Part shown: positions 13,201 through 23,830 of the stretch, piece after piece
Position numbering within the stretch: position 1 is the stretch's first letter
Layout: every line of letters begins with the position of its first letter
Assembly: GCA_964030475.1 (NCBI GenBank)
Contig: CAXIPT010000006.1
Location: 3,097,507-3,161,506, forward strand
Reading direction: 5' to 3'
DNA: 64,000 bases
Source of the DNA: Tethya wilhelma
Taxonomy: Eukaryota > Porifera > Demospongiae > Tethyida > Tethyidae
Program-made: the position numbers and the translations under genes
Notes under the pieces: generated by a model
The model's input: only the letters and a program-made list of their open reading frames with translations
Databases searched by the model: none
What the model was told of the DNA's origin: nothing

Positions 13201-16200
13201 TAAGCATCCGAAATTTGCCATTTTTTGACGACATTTCACCATTTATTAGCAAATAACTAATGCTCTGATTGTTTTTAGCTGCCAAGACTGATACCATTGT
13301 ACTCGGCATGAAATTTTGCTTCAGATGATATACTTGAAGTTGATGGTCACTTGCTAGCAGGTCAAAGGTTATTTTTTAAATCTATAATTGAGCGTTACTA
13401 AAAAAAAGACGTCTTTTTTTTGCGTGATTTTCACTCAATGTAATCTACAAAAATCGTCTTTTATTTTGTATAAGTTTGGTGATGGGATCTAAATGGGATC
13501 AGGAGATACAGGTCAAAACATATGCCTGAGTGTTGTATTTTAATTAATAAGTATTTTTCTTTCATGGATTTTGAACAAAAGTGTATGTTTAGTCCTGTAT
13601 CTTCTGATCCCATTTAGATCCCATTACCAAACTTGTACATAATAAGGAACAATTTTTGCAGATGACATTGTAAAAAAATTGCGGGAAAAAAAGACGTCTT
13701 TTTTTAGTAACGCCTTTAAAAGACGACCTTTAACCTGCTACCGAATGACCACCCACTTTAAGTATATCATTTGAAGCGAAATTTTATGCCGAGTACAATG
13801 GTACCAGTCTTAGTAGCTGGAAACAATCAGAAAAAAAGTTATTTGCTATTAAGCGGCAAGAAATGATCAAAAATGGCAAATTTCAGTGGCTTATAAGTCA
13901 GAAGCCATACAACATATGACACCCAAATCAGGTGTGGAATAATAACTGGTGGTAAGGTATGTGTACCTCAAGTTTCATTGAATTCCGTGAGGGTGCTCAT
14001 TTTTTTGTGTTGATTTGGCATGGAATTACCCAAATACGTACATCATCAGTACTAGGTGTGGTAAGATCTGAATGCCATGGAGTACTACGATAGATCCAAC
14101 CACATACCATCACATCTGAATCCTCCTGGACTGTTGACACATTCACTACCATTTTCACACTTGGCTGTGCCATCAGAACACTCATCAATGTCTGTAGAGG
14201 TCAGTAAGATGATCGAGCAACAATCAGGATCATAATGTCATACCTTCACATCCACTTCCACTGACTCTAGCATCTCCAGTGAAACCAAATGGACAGGTAC
14301 AAGTGAAGCTATGTATTCCTTCATTCTTTATACAGATGACATCATCCACATAATCAGAAGCATAGATCACATACCCAGGCTTATCTATCAGTTACAAGAA
14401 ATTGACACTTTAGTCAGAATTTATTTTAGCTTCGTGGCTTACAGTTAGTTTCTTCACGGTCACACAGCAGGTCCTTCCTCTCACTCCACTCTCCGATAGC
14501 ATCAGGAACAATGGCACGAATCTATATATATAATAGCGATTGGCTCATCCGTGAATATGGTTCACAATGTCTGTTGCTGTATTGTACTTCACACGCAATG
14601 TAACATATTGAATTGACTAGAAAAATTTGTCCGAATGTACACTGTTGTGTTACTTTGTATCTGCACACAAACAATTTTTACGCAATAAAACGGAAAATAT
14701 TGTGAACCTGCCTTTAGTGATGCCTGCATGTAATGGTTGATCTTGAACTCACTTTGAACTCCTTGTAATTGTTGTCTTCTTCCAGAACATGATGCTCCTC
14801 GCTGCCTCCTGTCCTCACAGTGGTCACCTCCCGACCACCTCCAGGACTAGTGAGCTCAATCTCATAGCCACTCACTTGTCCTCTTGAATTTACTGGGGCC
14901 TTCCATGTGATGAGGCGACAGTATTCTTTAATTGACTGTGGAGCTCCTATGCCTGAAAGAACAAAATTTAGAAATAGAAAATTGAAAATTTTCTATACAT
15001 GTGTATGCAACCTAATAAATGTTATAATGTGGATGCTAGTAGAGTGCATGGTATAATTCTTAGATACTCACTGGTTGTAGCAGTCGTCTCACACATGCTC
15101 TGTTCTGAGTGCTGGTCGCTCACTCCATTGTTCACTATTACCCTGACCTGATAGCTGGTGTAAGGACTAAGACCATTAAGAGTATAAACAACTGTAGCAC
15201 TACCATCTTTTAAAGGAGTTCCATTGTGTTGGATATACTCCCCAGCTGCTCCTGAGCTCGGCTTGTAAAGGATGTTGTAGTAGAAGTCGTCTCGTCCAGT
15301 GATTTGAGGGAGGGTCCATTGAACTGTGAGAGAACTGTTGGTTGTCATGGAATTTATTTCATGGCAATCACTAGGTGGTGCTGTTGAAAATGAAAAAAAA
15401 ATTACTTCAATAATAGTCTTCATATCCCAGTTTGGTTGTTTTAGAGAATTGCCAAAGCTTTGATAAGAACATACCCTGACCTTGAAAACCATATTTAATT
15501 TACAATATTCATTGGTGACTCACCACTACAGGGATCAGATGGGGTTTCACCAGCTGCTCTGTAGTAGCCATCCACACAAGGACACTCAGACACTCCTCTA
15601 CCAGAGGTGATGGTGTTCACTGGACATGGCTGACAAGAAATGTCTGACTCTGAGCGATAAGTTCCCTCAGAACATGCTGCACAGTGTGTTAGATAAAGAA
15701 AGACTCAAGAGTGTGTAAATATTGAGTTAAATTAATGTAACCATGGCAACTTGTAGTAGTTGAAGTCTGTTGAGCCAGTACAACTTTCTCAAATCCTAAC
15801 TTGCATTCACACACAGCTCCATAGACACACGTTCCATTAGGATAAGCCAAGTAGCCCGGTGCTGTAGAACTGAGTGTATTTGGAGCACAAAAGGCAACTC
15901 CTATGACAGGCTGAGTGGCATTGTGTGGAGGCAGAGGAAGGGCAGGATACAGCTCCAGTCCCAGGCCAGTGAACCTGCTCTCACACACTCGGTAGTAGAC
16001 TGTGATTTGTCTGACCACTCCACAAGACCCTCTGTCCCTGAGGCCGAGATAAAACCCCTGGTTTGTTTGTAGCCTTCTGGCAATTGTAAACATCTGGTGT
16101 TACTCTCCTTGACTGTGTGTAGACTGCTGCAGTTGACCAATCAGTTGGTATCTCGAGGTGTTAGTCTGATATTGAGCACTAATGATGTTAGTGCACTGCA

Positions 16201-16690
16201 CATAGAGTTCTACTGCTGTTTGAGTACAGGCACTATGAAGTTGACACTCGGCAAAGTTGAAACTGATGTTAACAAACACTTCATTGGCATCAAGGAATCG
16301 TATGGTCTGTGTAAAGAGCCAATTGTTCTGAAGAGATCCACTCAAATAGTCACAGACACGAACATGATGTCGACACAGCCCCTCTCCTTGGTCCTCAGTC
16401 CACTGCACAGGGTAAGATCAATAAACAGTAACCATAGAGATATTCCTGCCACTCACCCCGACGCCATTTCCATCCAGGTTACTTTGGGTCCACACTGGAG
16501 CATAGAAGACTCTTGTAATTAGGCTGAAGTAATTGTAGGAGTTGAGCAGCACCACCCTTCCTCCCTGTTCAGTCGTTGAAGAGCTCCGTGAGATGCACAG
16601 GCTTTGTTCATCACCAGGAGTACCAGCAAACACCTCAGCACAGCTGAACACGGACAAGAGACAGAGAAGGATTATAGCAGAAGAGCTCAT
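7260..16690 (-). CDS. Secreted Eph-LBD/FN3/EGF/Calx-beta-like multidomain protein, copy 1
   Basis: About 24 minus-strand exons, mostly phase 1. The first (16457-16690; ATG at 16690) encodes a signal peptide. Exons 1-2 (exon 2: 15742-16402) resemble the Eph receptor ligand-binding domain, with NNWLFTQTIRF, AVELYVQC and the diagnostic GFYLGLRDRGSC, then a Cys-rich stretch. Next come a GCC2/ephrin-receptor-like Cys module (15524-15676), FN3 domains (15072-15380; 14753-14952 plus about 14440-14525) and EGF modules (about 14243-14385, 14107-14193, 11245-11394, 11096-11179, 10088-10243; several DIDEC-type, calcium-binding). Calx-beta-like exons (about 9759-10003, 9474-9682) and six two-exon Cys-Cys / PPG-YTL modules complete it. 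The last exon (7260-7375) ends in FTIN and a stop with no membrane span or kinase, so it is probably a secreted or matrix ligand-binding protein. An in-frame TAA at 16100-16102 inside the LBD exon and a fold-back insertion at 13.1-14.0 kb raise doubt that it is functional. Confidence 0.7.
7945..8830. mobile_element. Inverted-repeat element inserted in a (CA)n tract
   Basis: The ends are long inverted repeats: left catagattatatagac, then gggattggaaacggaggtca; the right end carries the reverse complement (tgacctccgtttccaatccc, then gtctatataatctatg). Both ends abut CA repeats. The paralogous intron in copy 2 (about 41310-41350) has an uninterrupted CA tract there, which serves as the empty site. 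About 885 bp, no convincing coding frame: a non-autonomous DNA transposon in an intron of the Eph-like gene. Confidence 0.75.
10341..10460. repeat. Short hairpin element in intron
   Basis: Inverted repeat with arms gggcaatatggggaaata and tatttccccaatattgccc around a loop of about 50 bp. A diverged half copy occurs near 11005-11030 (gcaatatgggagaatattgc). It looks like a small MITE in an intron of the Eph-like gene. Confidence 0.6.
10470..11095. repeat. Intronic repeat-rich stretch of the Eph-like gene
   Basis: No exon is seen here between EGF exons. Part (about 10950-10990, acgtgaaccacgcccc then gcgtaaaatgacgtaaatg) matches the sequence just upstream of NLR-1 (about 471-505), so a dispersed repeat is shared between this intron and that promoter region. 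Confidence 0.5.
12715..12885. repeat. acgaaaatt-type inverted repeat, copy 1
   Basis: Weak inverted symmetry built on gtgaattttgcga / cacgaaaatttgg. Sequences of the same kind occur at about 20650-20780 and, best preserved, at 38643-38832. It is non-coding and intronic in the Eph-like gene. Confidence 0.4.
13055..14035. mobile_element. Long fold-back (palindromic) element
   Basis: Two arms of about 450 bp are inverted copies of each other. Matching landmarks are gagcaccctcatagaattc / gaattccgtgagggtgctc, the gtatcattgtactcggcat block and its complement, aaaaagacgtctttttt on both sides, and gggatctaaatgggatc / gatcccatttagatccc near the centre. The outer ends read ggcaattccaggcc and ggcatggaatt. 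It lies between EGF exons of the Eph-like gene. Broken EGF-exon pieces flank it (about 12895-12930 and 13037-13060), so its arrival seems to have rearranged that exon region. It has no transposase frame. Confidence 0.8.
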
Positions 16691-17264
16691 TGCCACATTT
16701 CAAGTCAACTTTGCGTATGGCCTTGAACACTAGTTGCTGGCTCTGCAGCTGAAAGCTTCTTGTTGAATCAATACTAACTGACTAATGATCACTGTGACTA
16801 ATCTCGGCAGACATGAGACCACCATCAGTTTCAATTATCATCACAAACTACAAAAGGAGGGAAAAAGAGGGGTGGGGGAACAGCTAATTAACATACACAT
16901 ATGCACATAATTATTCTATATAAAATTATCTGCATACACATACACACCAGTCATCACACATACACAGTACTAAATGACTGGCAGTTGCCACCCCTTGATA
17001 CATCACAAATGATTGCACTTTGAAGAAACAGGCTTACTTTATGAAGAGTCCCAGGCTATGGTTACACTTCAAATGCAACTTGGGTGAATTCAGAAAATGA
17101 GAATTTGATTATAATTATGTCTCGCTATGCAGGAACTTGTAGCTTACTAAGTTAGCCTAGTTCTTGCGGAGTCTGGCAATTTGGAACCAGAAAAGCAATT
17201 AGTTTAAACTTTGAACCTTGATGCCCTGACTTTGTTGACGACCACTTACCCAGTCCCTCAAGAC
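16691..17264. promoter_or_regulatory. Head-to-head intergenic region, Eph-like gene / NLR-2
   Basis: A 574-bp interval separates the divergent start codons of the Eph-like gene (-) and NLR-2 (+). Its NLR-proximal part (about 17045-17210) is repeated before NLR-7 (about 43737-43900). Its Eph-proximal part is repeated, reversed, at about 52490-52810. Retention in several duplicated units suggests a shared bidirectional promoter. No TATA box stands out. Confidence 0.5.
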
Positions 17265-20200
17265 ATGTACATGATGACTTCCAAGCCAGCTCTTACTCCT
17301 GATCTAGAAATCTACTTCAATACTGTTCCTCGGGAGAACAGATTCAAACTGGACAAGAGTCTGGACTATGATCATGATGGTGTCCAAAGGGACCTTGGTA
17401 CAATTGCCACTGCAATGGATCAGTGGGAAGGAAGAATAGCTGAAGAGCTTCAGTTGACCAGACCTGAGATAGAAGCTATCAGAACAAAGTACCCTGGTGA
17501 TCTACCCTTACAAACGTGAGTCCCTTTTTACTATTTGGCCATTTTTCATCAGTACATTTTGGTTCACTCTGTAGAAAAGCAGCCTTACAGAAGTGGCAGG
17601 AGAAGTTTGGTCCCATGGCTACCTATAGAGCTCTGATCACAGCATTTGTGAGAGCTGGCAGGGGAGACTGTGCTGAGGCAGTTTGTAAAGTACTTCAAGC
17701 AGTTCAAGGTACTTTAAATTATTTCAGCAGGTGCAAGTAGCCTATAGATTTATGAGGTACGTACAGTAGCTAAAATTTTCCAATGTAGGTTCTCAACCTG
17801 GCAGTCAAAGTGTGCCCCAGGCAATCCAGTGCTATGCCACGTACCTCAAAGGAGTTTATGAAAGTGCCATAGTGTCATCAGACAAGTTCCCAAACCTCAC
17901 ATGTGGGGAATTTATCAACCTTGCTATCGTGAAGAGTGGTCGAGTCAGTCGCTCAGAAGTAGATGAGTTCACAAGAGCTACTCTTCACGGACATGTCGAT
18001 GAGATCCTTCAGAAGAAGGAACCCATCAAACTGGAGGAGGTGATGAAGCCGGTAGAAGGTCAGCGTAAATTGAAGTGTGTCTACATACATGGTGCACCTG
18101 GTGTTGGGAAGAGCACGTGTGTGTGGGAGCTTTGTAGGAGGTGGGATGAAATTGATGCTTTGAAAGAATATTCACTAGTCATTTTTCTGAGACTACGAGA
18201 GAAGCGAGTGCAAGAAGCAAAGAGGGTAAAAGACCTGTGCTTTTGTGATGATAATAGCATAAAAATAGAAGAAGCTGTAACTGAAATTGAAGCATGTCAA
18301 GGCAATGGTGTGTTGTTTGTACTAGATGGCTTTGATGAACTCCCTGCTTCATTACGAAAACAAGATTCCATATTTACTAAGCTTATTCGTGGTACCTACC
18401 TATCCCATTGCACAGTGCTGGTTACTAGTCGTCCTTCTGCTACTGCAGACCTTCTTAAGGTAGCTCGCCCTCAGATACGCAAGCAAATAGAAGTGATAGG
18501 CTTTACTCAAGAGCACATTGAGCAGTATGCTAGAGCCTTTTTTGCTTCCCAACCTGATGTGCTAGCTGACTTCTTGACCTATATATCCACCCATCCAGCT
18601 ATCAGAAGTTTGATGTACATTGCATTGAATTGTGCCATAAATTACAGTAGAAATCTACAGTTACAATAGAACAGTCAATAGGCCTATTCCCCATACCATG
18701 ACTCAACTCTACACTGAGATGAGTCTGACCCTACTGCAGCGACACCTAGGTGAGGATGACCCATTAGCAGAGCAATTCCCTGAAAGGTTGGAAGACCTTC
18801 CACCTTCACTACTTGAATCATTCTGTTTATTGGCTAAGCTAGCCTTTGAAGGCTTTGAATCTAATGAGGTAGTTTTTCAAAATCTTTCCAATAGTTTTGT
18901 CCATTTTGGCTTCATGAATTCCCCAACAGAGCTGTACATGGGGAGAAAAGTTTCAGTCTCTCATAGCTTCTTGCACCTCACCTTACAGGAGTTTCTAGCT
19001 GCTTTTCACATTTCTCAGCTCCCACCAAGTGATCAGCAGAGAGTGTTTGAGAAACATGGTGGTACACATGTTTGGGATGTGGTCTGGAGATTTGTAGCTG
19101 GTCTGAGTGGTTTTCATGAAATTGGATGGGATGTGGTTAAATCAAGAAGACCTTCTTCCAGAGCAGAAGGAATATTGCCGTTTTTAATAGAGTGTTTGTA
19201 TGAAGCACAAGAAAAAGCTGACTGTGACCTTGTTTTGGGGAAATATAAAGTCATTTGCTTTGAGTCAAGTGCCATTGATCTTAGTGCATTTGATTGCTAT
19301 GCGCTTGGTCATTGTGTAGCAAATAGTAAGGTCATGTGGAATTTGGATATGAGTGGGAATGCCGAGGAGTGTGCAGTAGTTGAAATGCTGATTCATGCTT
19401 GGAGGAACTGGATATCAGTTATAACCCAGTTGGTAATGGTGGGCTAGTGAAACTCCTCCATGCGTTATATCATCTCAAGAATTTGAAAAAACTTAATATG
19501 CAGGATACTGATATTGGTTGCCTCGACATTGAAGCTTTATTTTTGTTTATATCATCATCGTTTAGTTTGAAAGATCTAGTGGTTGGTAGCCGTAATGATT
19601 CTCCTGAAATTGCCATTGCCATGTGGAAAACTGTCCTTTCACCATCATCACTGAAGCATGTCTGGCTTTGTTCAACTTTTCATACGGTCACATTGCAGGA
19701 AGAAAATAGAAACCTAGACAGTTTAGCCTTTGTGCCTCGTGGTCTAGCACCTAATACAAGAGCTTTCAATCCAATTGCTGATGTTATTCCGCTATTAGTC
19801 AACTTGAAAGAGTTTATCATCGGTGTTTACCCAGCAAGTGATGGTGGATTAGTAAACCTCTTATATGCATTATCTCGTCTTGAGCATTTAGAAATACTAG
19901 ATTTATCTTATGTCAGCATTGATTGTAAAGATCTTGAATTTTTGTCTCATTTGATATCACCATCTTCTAGTCTGAAGAAACTAACAATTGGACCAGCTTT
20001 TTACACGTTAGAATTAGACCTGATGTATGATGCAATGTTGAAGATTGTATTCTCACCATCATCACTGGAGCATTTAGTCCTTACTCGTGCACTCATTGTT
20101 ACTGAGAGCAATCAAGCCTTCGAATTGCTGGAGAAAAATAATAATCTGACTGAGTTAGAACTATGTAATGTATCCCCTAAATTATCAAATTTAGTCACTG

Positions 20201-20490
20201 CAGCACTGTGCAAGAATTCTTATTTAAAAGTCTTTGTAACTGGATTGTCTGGTCTACATACTCGTATTAAAGATATAGTCCCATCCCTAGTAGAACTACT
20301 CCGTACTAATAAAGTGTTAAAAACTTTGAAATTGTTTAATTTCATCTCACTGGATATGCTTCTCACCCTTAACAATGCTCTTCAATTTAACCACACCTTG
20401 GAAACCCTTTATGTCTGCGATCATGACTTTCTTGATTATGATAAACCATCACTAGACCCTCGTATAGTCGCAACCAATATGTATGTCTGA
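17265..20490 (+). pseudogene. NLR-2: Death (type A)-NACHT-LRR with two frame breaks
   Basis: Exons 17265-17515, 17575-17708 and 17789-20490 keep all splice sites of the type-A family. Start ATGs are at 17265, 17271 and 17274; the last matches the NLR-7 start (MTSKPALTPDLE). The Death domain and the NACHT Walker A (GAPGVGKST) and Walker B (LFVLDGFDELP) are intact. At about 18645 the stretch between ALNCAI and YNR has a net 4-base insertion that ends the frame at 18669. The frame resumes as MTQLYTEMSL at 18698. At about 19397 a deletion of roughly 150 bp joins VVEMLIHA directly to the coding sequence for LEELDISYNP, out of frame. The LRR part then stays open to the TGA at 20488-20490. This is a recently inactivated gene, or an allele or assembly with errors. 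It stands head to head with the Eph-like gene. Confidence 0.82.
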
Positions 20491-21136
20491 CTTTATAGCT
20501 ATTCCTATTATAGTACCTCTGAGTCTTTGACAAATTGACAACCATCCATTTTAAATAAGCTTCATGTTTTAATCAAATGTATGCACTGCAATCATTGGCA
20601 ATACCCATTATTGTACCATGTTTGATTCGTTAAAAATGTTATAAAAATTAGATTGGGAAATTTTCGTAGTTTAAAAATTTTCATATTTTGCATTTACGAA
20701 AAATTATTGAACGTGATTGCCCCATTAAAAATTTTTCGTATGTACCGTATTTACGAAAATTAATATCCGAACATTCTATTAAATATCCGAAAATTATATA
20801 TATTTATGAACTATTTTGAACACGCAATAAAATTATGATAAATAAATTAAATCGAAGTGTATTGCATATATACGTGCATGCAGTTTACGTATATTTCCAT
20901 TAACTATGATATTGTAAGTTATTATATTTTCTATTTTTTTCAATAAGCTATAATAAAATAATTATAATTATTATTATTATAGTAACCAAGGCTATTATGT
21001 TTCAAATGTTAATACAGTAACTATAATGTTCACCAACCAAAGTCTATAATACTATGAATCAGATCATAACATGTTAAGATAACAATAATAACTGCCACAC
21101 TAATGTACATGATTGTCTTTGTTGAAGTATGTTCCT
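20491..21136. other. AT-rich 3' flank of NLR-2 with acgaaaatt-type repeat
   Basis: About 20640-20790 contains repeated ttttcgta/tacgaaaa motifs, of the family seen at 38643-38832. The rest is AT-rich with no gene seen. Confidence 0.5.
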
Positions 21137-22451
21137 CTACTCCTGTTCCATGGGTGCTCCACCAGCTCCTTCTCTGTCTTTATCTTTCTTACTACCAGAG
21201 ACAATGTCATCAATACGAAGCAACAAAATGGCCGTCTACAAGGAACAAAAACAACACACACTCTTGACACCATGGCCAGCACACTAACATTACATAACCA
21301 AGCTTGTTCCCAGGCTCCCCGCCTATCTTACACGTAAGGAAAGGGGGAAAGGGGGAGCCTGGTCTCTAATCTCACGTGAGCCAAGGAAATAATAATTGTG
21401 GGTAAAACATCCCATCAATTCCTAGTCCGCCTGCAGTGTTCGAGATTGAGGGTGCAAAACTGTCCAATATCCGTCATCCCAGTGTCTTGAGTCTCCTGAG
21501 ACAAGAAAACTGTTGTAGCTATATTTCTTTCAACCCTTAATTCGCTCCATGGCTAAAGCTGTCAAAGATAGACTTCTCACTCTCCTTAGGACATAATTAT
21601 AGTACTAGATAAAATTCTACAGTATTGTCTACTAGCTCTGAAATAGAAAAACACCCGTGTACCTCAGCTGAGAAGCGAAGGGTTTACCAGCAAAATAAAA
21701 TTTGTTAATTACACTAAGCGTCTGTCATCTTTGTCTTTGTATTTTTTTCGAGCTACCACTCTGTTGGTACCGGGCAGCTCTTCTGTCTGGTCAGCTTTTA
21801 AAATATTCAGTAGTCACAGTAGGGAACCCATCAGCTCTTCCTATCAGGCAACGAGATTGAGAAAAACATCAAGACTCCATTCGTATTTCTGTGTGCTTGT
21901 ACAGAACCATAGACACAGCTAGCCTACTCATAGATAATGATATTATAGTCCCTTCATATAATTTATCTGTGGCCTACTGAGCTAGCTAGCTGGCTAAGGA
22001 ATTGTGTGGGCATGCAATTGCGCAAATTTATGTAGTTTTGTATCCTGCCCACATTCAATTTTCACCTGTCTACCACACTTTATGCTTTATATACATGTAG
22101 GCTCATGTGAGATTAGAGATCAGGCTCCCCTTTCCTTACATGTAAGGTAGGCAGGGAGGGCCACGGTGGGAATGAGGCTAAAAATTACACCAAATGGAAC
22201 TATAGCTGTAGCAGTCTAACAATTAAAGATGTCCCAAATGTATAGTTAAACCAAAGCTAGCTATAAACTTGAACTACACATTTTAGTGGCTGAGGATGCA
22301 GTAGTAGAATCACTGCTTACCTCAATGGCTGTCTTGAATGTCTGCAGTTTAACTGATAGAGGTCCCACACTCCCAACTCATTCATGTCCGCTAGCACTCC
22401 ACTGTCACCATCAACACCCCACCGTGGGTTGCCACTAGCAACATGCTTAGC
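21137..22451 (-). pseudogene. CCT3: CCT3 tail, copy B
   Basis: The last exon (21137-21235, encoding LLLRIDDIVSGSKKD and a stop) and the preceding exon (22321-22451) of CCT3 are present on the minus strand. They are separated by an intron that received an 880-bp transposon. A one-base deletion in the upstream exon (gaggtccc against gaggttccc in copy A) shifts the frame just after NELGVW, so the copy is dead. Further 5' exons are absent. The position, about 650 bp after NLR-2 in convergent orientation, matches copy A after NLR-1. Confidence 0.8.
21291..22178. mobile_element. Inverted-repeat transposon with 9-bp-type target duplication
   Basis: The ends are agcttgttcccaggctcccc and its inverse (agggccacggtgggaatgaggct), with subterminal inverted repeats around ctaatctcacgtgag / ctcatgtgagattag. 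Flanks aacattaca and aaaattaca resemble a 9-bp target duplication. CCT3 copy D (about 39143-39156, aacattacaccaaatgg) is the matching unoccupied site. There is no transposase frame. Confidence 0.7.
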
Positions 22452-23830
22452 CTGCATGGAGATAGAGTAAGATGACAAGCAAGAGTGATACCTAAATAGA
22501 ACATGATACATGGACACTACTAGGTGTCTACATAAAGTAATCCAATAGCACACTAACTCACTCTCAATTACTGTTTTCTTTTACTTATTAATTTTTGACA
22601 AGACTTGTGTAAAGCTGTTGTAGTTGATTGTTCTAGTTGAGTGAGTTTGGGTACATGTGTGCTCACAACCACATGTACAACAAAATGTTAGCCTCGTCCC
22701 CAGGCCCTCTGCGTGCTACTATTGTTGATTTATTATGTTGACGATCCTTACCAGATGATTTTATTTAAGCACGTGCTAAAAAATTACGAAAATGGTAAAG
22801 ATCGTCAACTTAATAAACCAATACTAGCAGCACGCAGAAGGCCTGGGAACGAGGCTAACAAAATGTATCAGGGTTGCTTACCATCCATCAATCCTTAGGC
22901 TAGCTTGCAGTGACACAGTCCAGAGCCACTTGGTTGTAAGAGTATCAGTGGAGCATCTTGGAGCATTCTGAATGCTTCAGGAGTACAAACAATCAACACA
23001 GCCTCCAGCAGCCGAACAGCTGGGTGGTGAAGACACATGGACAGAGAGAGGGAGAGAGAGAAAAGAAGACACTATATAATTATAATACAATCATAAACTG
23101 ACAGTGAATAGAATTGAGTGTGTACACTATAGGAGATGTGAGTACATTATGTGTGAGACTGTCAGTGAGAGCTAGCACATTCACAAGTGGTTATGTGGTT
23201 GTGGTTTTATCTCCATGGAAACACCAATTGTTTCAACTCTCAATTCTACAGTCCAATATACTAGGGAAATGGGAAGTGAGTGTGTAACTGTTTGTTAGTG
23301 AGGACAGTCATGATACAGTGTAGGTTTTAGTGTGTGTTAGCTGTAGTGGTAGTAGGAGTGAGGCTGAGAGTCCACTCCTCAGTCCATCCTCCATCACTGA
23401 GGAGGAGATGAAGACAAGGACTACCATCATCACAATCAACTATACCACAACACAACAAACACATCACCACGTAAAACACACATTATCCTATAGAATGGCA
23501 TATCCTTTAATAGTCTAGTCAAGTCCCTAGACTATAGCATGCCAGTTTATAGCGACCCACCTGTGGACATAAATTTGACCAAGGCGGACTGATTGGCATG
23601 CGCTAGGTAGCTACATGACTCCTAACACATACAGTGATTACAGAATTGATGATGCAATACTCACTGGTAGTATGAAATTGACACGAAGCAGAGGCTGACT
23701 GCTAAGAGCCTGGATCACTGGAGGAGAAGCTGGGATCGGGAGATTGGAGAAGAGACCACATGTGCACACAGTGTGAATTTCGGGGTTAAATTTTTAATTT
23801 GTTGTTTACATTTCTAAAAAAAAGCACATC
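22452..23830. repeat. Cluster spacer, copy 2, leading into NLR-3
   Basis: Holds the spacer blocks listed for 6677-7259, plus a 5' part (gtgtttgtactcctgaag-like block near 22975) shared with about 36120 and 39870. The last 200 bp (about 23640-23830) recur, reversed, upstream of NLR-5 (about 35470-35560) and NLR-8 (about 50190-50280 and 51255-51400). They are therefore probably the type-B NLR promoter. No gene seen. Confidence 0.65.
22689..22857. mobile_element. 169-bp hairpin MITE with perfect 9-bp target duplication
   Basis: Starts tagcctcgtccccaggcc and ends with the inverse (ggcctgggaacgaggcta). The interior continues as a hairpin (ctgcgtgcta / tagcagcacgcag; ttgacgatc / gatcgtcaa). It is flanked by identical acaaaatgt at 22680-22688 and 22858-22866. 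Paralogous spacers at about 39735 and, reversed, about 36250 lack it and show one copy of the target. Confidence 0.9.
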
